NCBI RefSeq assembly: GCF_027533625.1
Contig: NZ_JAQAGZ010000023.1
Location: 97,010-161,009, forward strand
DNA length: 64,000 nt
Source: Paenibacillus gyeongsangnamensis
Lineage (GTDB): Bacteria > Bacillota > Bacilli > Paenibacillales > NBRC-103111
Reading direction: 5' to 3'
Shown here: positions 63,020-64,000 of the stretch, piece after piece
How positions within the stretch are numbered: position 1 is the stretch's first letter
How the letters are laid out: each line of letters begins with the position of its first letter
Made by a program: the position numbers and the translations under genes
Notes under the pieces: generated by a model
The model's input: the letters and a program-made list of their open reading frames with translations, nothing else
Database searches by the model: none
Told to the model about the DNA's origin: nothing

Positions 63020-63211
63020 AGCTCTGAAAGCAACACGTTTCAATTTAATGTTTTTTATGACAAGCTTAAGGCAAAAGGGTTTATGATATATCCCGGGAAA
63101 ATTTCGAACGCAGACACGTTTCGGATCGGCAATATCGGAGATGTAACGAACGAAGACATGAAGCGGCTCGTAGCGGCCATTCAGGAAGTACGTTTTTGGG
63201 AAAGCGTCTAA
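63020..63211 (+). pseudogene. phnW: C-terminal fragment resembling 2-aminoethylphosphonate-pyruvate transaminase
   Basis: The frame ends FQFNVFYDKLKAKGFMIYPGKISNADTFRIGNIGDVTNEDMKRLVAAIQEVRFWESV-stop, which fits the C terminus of PhnW: a YPGK motif, an ADTFRIGNIG motif and an acidic helix. The remaining 300 residues, including the PLP lysine, are absent. It abuts the permease relic, so a deletion joined the two. Confidence 0.68.
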
Positions 63212-63279
63212 GGGGTTGAGATTGCATTAACGAATATGACCATCCCCTATGGAGTACATTATCTCATTAAGAACCGCGT

Positions 63280-63525
63280 ACATCGCGGTCAGACTGACGA
63301 GAAACCCGGATATGTGGAAAAATGCTAAGGTATAGGTGGGGTATCCCCTGTAGGAGCGATAGCGTCCGCCTTTGTTATCGGAAAATTACCGCTGCAAAAG
63401 CGATTAAATTGAATATTTTCCGATAACAACAGCGGCCGGAAGGGGATACCTCACCGGGGTACCATAGCAGATTTCTCTACTTCATGGGTTTCTTTACAGC
63501 CTGACCGCGTACATCGCGGTTTTTT
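63280..63525. repeat. Long imperfect palindromic element (MITE- or REP-like)
   Basis: Both edges carry ACCGCG-TACAT-CGCGGT hairpins (about 63273-63290 and 63504-63521). Inside, GGGGTATCCCCT...TTGTTATCGGAAAAT on one side is matched by ATTTTCCGATAACAA...AGGGGATACC on the other, around a centre near 63400. The right hairpin is followed by T7 and can act as a terminator. Confidence 0.75.
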
Positions 63526-63644
63526 TGTGTTATGGTTAATTGGATGGGCATAATGATGTTGGTAGAGGATTTTACCTTGCACTACACGATGTAGTATAAT
63601 GGCGATAAGTGAAAACATCAAACATAATCAAGGAGATGCCTGAT

Positions 63645-63791
63645 TTGGAAAAAAACAAGAAGAAATCAAACTACTCAAATCCGCGCAATTTGAATCAACA
63701 AAATCAACCAAAAAAAATGAAAACACTCCTATGGATTACGATCAGTTGTTTTATCGCTATTGCGGCAATTATTTTGATAGTAAATCACTAG
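63645..63791 (+). CDS. Hypothetical small single-pass membrane protein
   Basis: Forty-eight residues from a TTG start that has AAGGAG 8 bases upstream; an in-frame GTG at 63609 would place that site inside the gene. A Lys/Asn/Gln-rich cytoplasmic part (EKNKKKSNYSNPRNLNQQNQPKKMK) is followed by one transmembrane helix (TLLWITISCFIAIAAIILIV). I do not recognise it. Confidence 0.5.
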   Translation: MEKNKKKSNYSNPRNLNQQNQPKKMKTLLWITISCFIAIAAIILIVNH

Positions 63792-64000
63792 TGTTGCATA
63801 AAAGTTGATCAGTCAAATTGTCAAAAAATTCTGAAAGAGTTTATTTACTCGGATGTCCAAAAGGTCGAGCGGCCATTAAAGGTAGCTCTGTCCATTTGGT
63901 AAAAATATACATTAGCGGTTTTTGCGATACAATAGAATGCTATCTCTTTCTTCGCCCGGCAGAGGTTCGACTTGGTCTTTGCTTCATTCGATTCAGCCAC
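63792..64000. other. Window end, no gene recognised
   Basis: No complete frame with a ribosome site on either strand. A gene may begin or end beyond the window. Confidence 0.4.

Overview
The window looks like chromosomal DNA of a spore-forming, S-layer-bearing Firmicute close to Paenibacillus. Supporting signs are a YheC/YheD-type spore-coat ATP-grasp protein, a DUF3231 protein, SLH domains, several CUT1-type sugar ABC systems paired with YesM/YesN-like two-component regulators, strong AGGAGG ribosome sites, lipoprotein-type solute-binding proteins and mid-range GC. No rRNA, tRNA or CRISPR array was seen. The assignment rests on gene content only.

Region 1 (0.6-12.3 kb) holds a DUF3231 gene and then a minus-strand island: three glycosyltransferase genes (one a 1108-residue fusion ending in a methyltransferase domain), three paralogous seven-bladed YVTN propellers with long Pro-Thr tails, and a YheC/YheD gene. 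Relic fragments between the genes show that the island grew by block duplication. I infer a spore- or cell-surface glycoprotein locus. Region 2 (12.3-17.6 kb) has dispersed GTGAAC/GTTCAC repeats, a sugar-binding-protein fragment, a DMT transporter, a decayed IS21 istA, two aldo/keto reductases and a tandem hairpin repeat.

Region 3 (17.9-29.3 kb) is a carbohydrate-uptake locus: two permeases, two tandem solute-binding paralogues, a YesN/YesM-like pair, two Gfo/Idh/MocA oxidoreductases and an AraC regulator, with candidate CcpA sites. Region 4 (29.5-39.2 kb) carries an LLM oxidoreductase/FMN reductase operon, a TetR gene flanked by two identical 18-bp palindromes, a quinone-type oxidoreductase, a GH3 lipoprotein, a divergent LysR/MFS pair and a short FAD protein.

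Region 5 (39.7-54.7 kb) starts with an IS110-family element, followed by a second sugar ABC operon with a GH127 beta-L-arabinofuranosidase, an RMD1/DUF155 protein, and a YesM/YesN/solute-binding set in which kinase and binding protein are both frameshifted. A second IS110 element splits a PAP2 phosphatase gene that carries S-layer anchors. Region 6 (54.7-64 kb) has a large secreted propeller/phosphoesterase protein, a solute-binding lipoprotein, permease relics, a fragment resembling the C terminus of PhnW, and a long imperfect palindrome. Phosphatases plus a phosphonate-gene relic suggest a decaying phosphorus-scavenging locus. Frameshifts, IS insertions and relics are concentrated from 41 to 63 kb.
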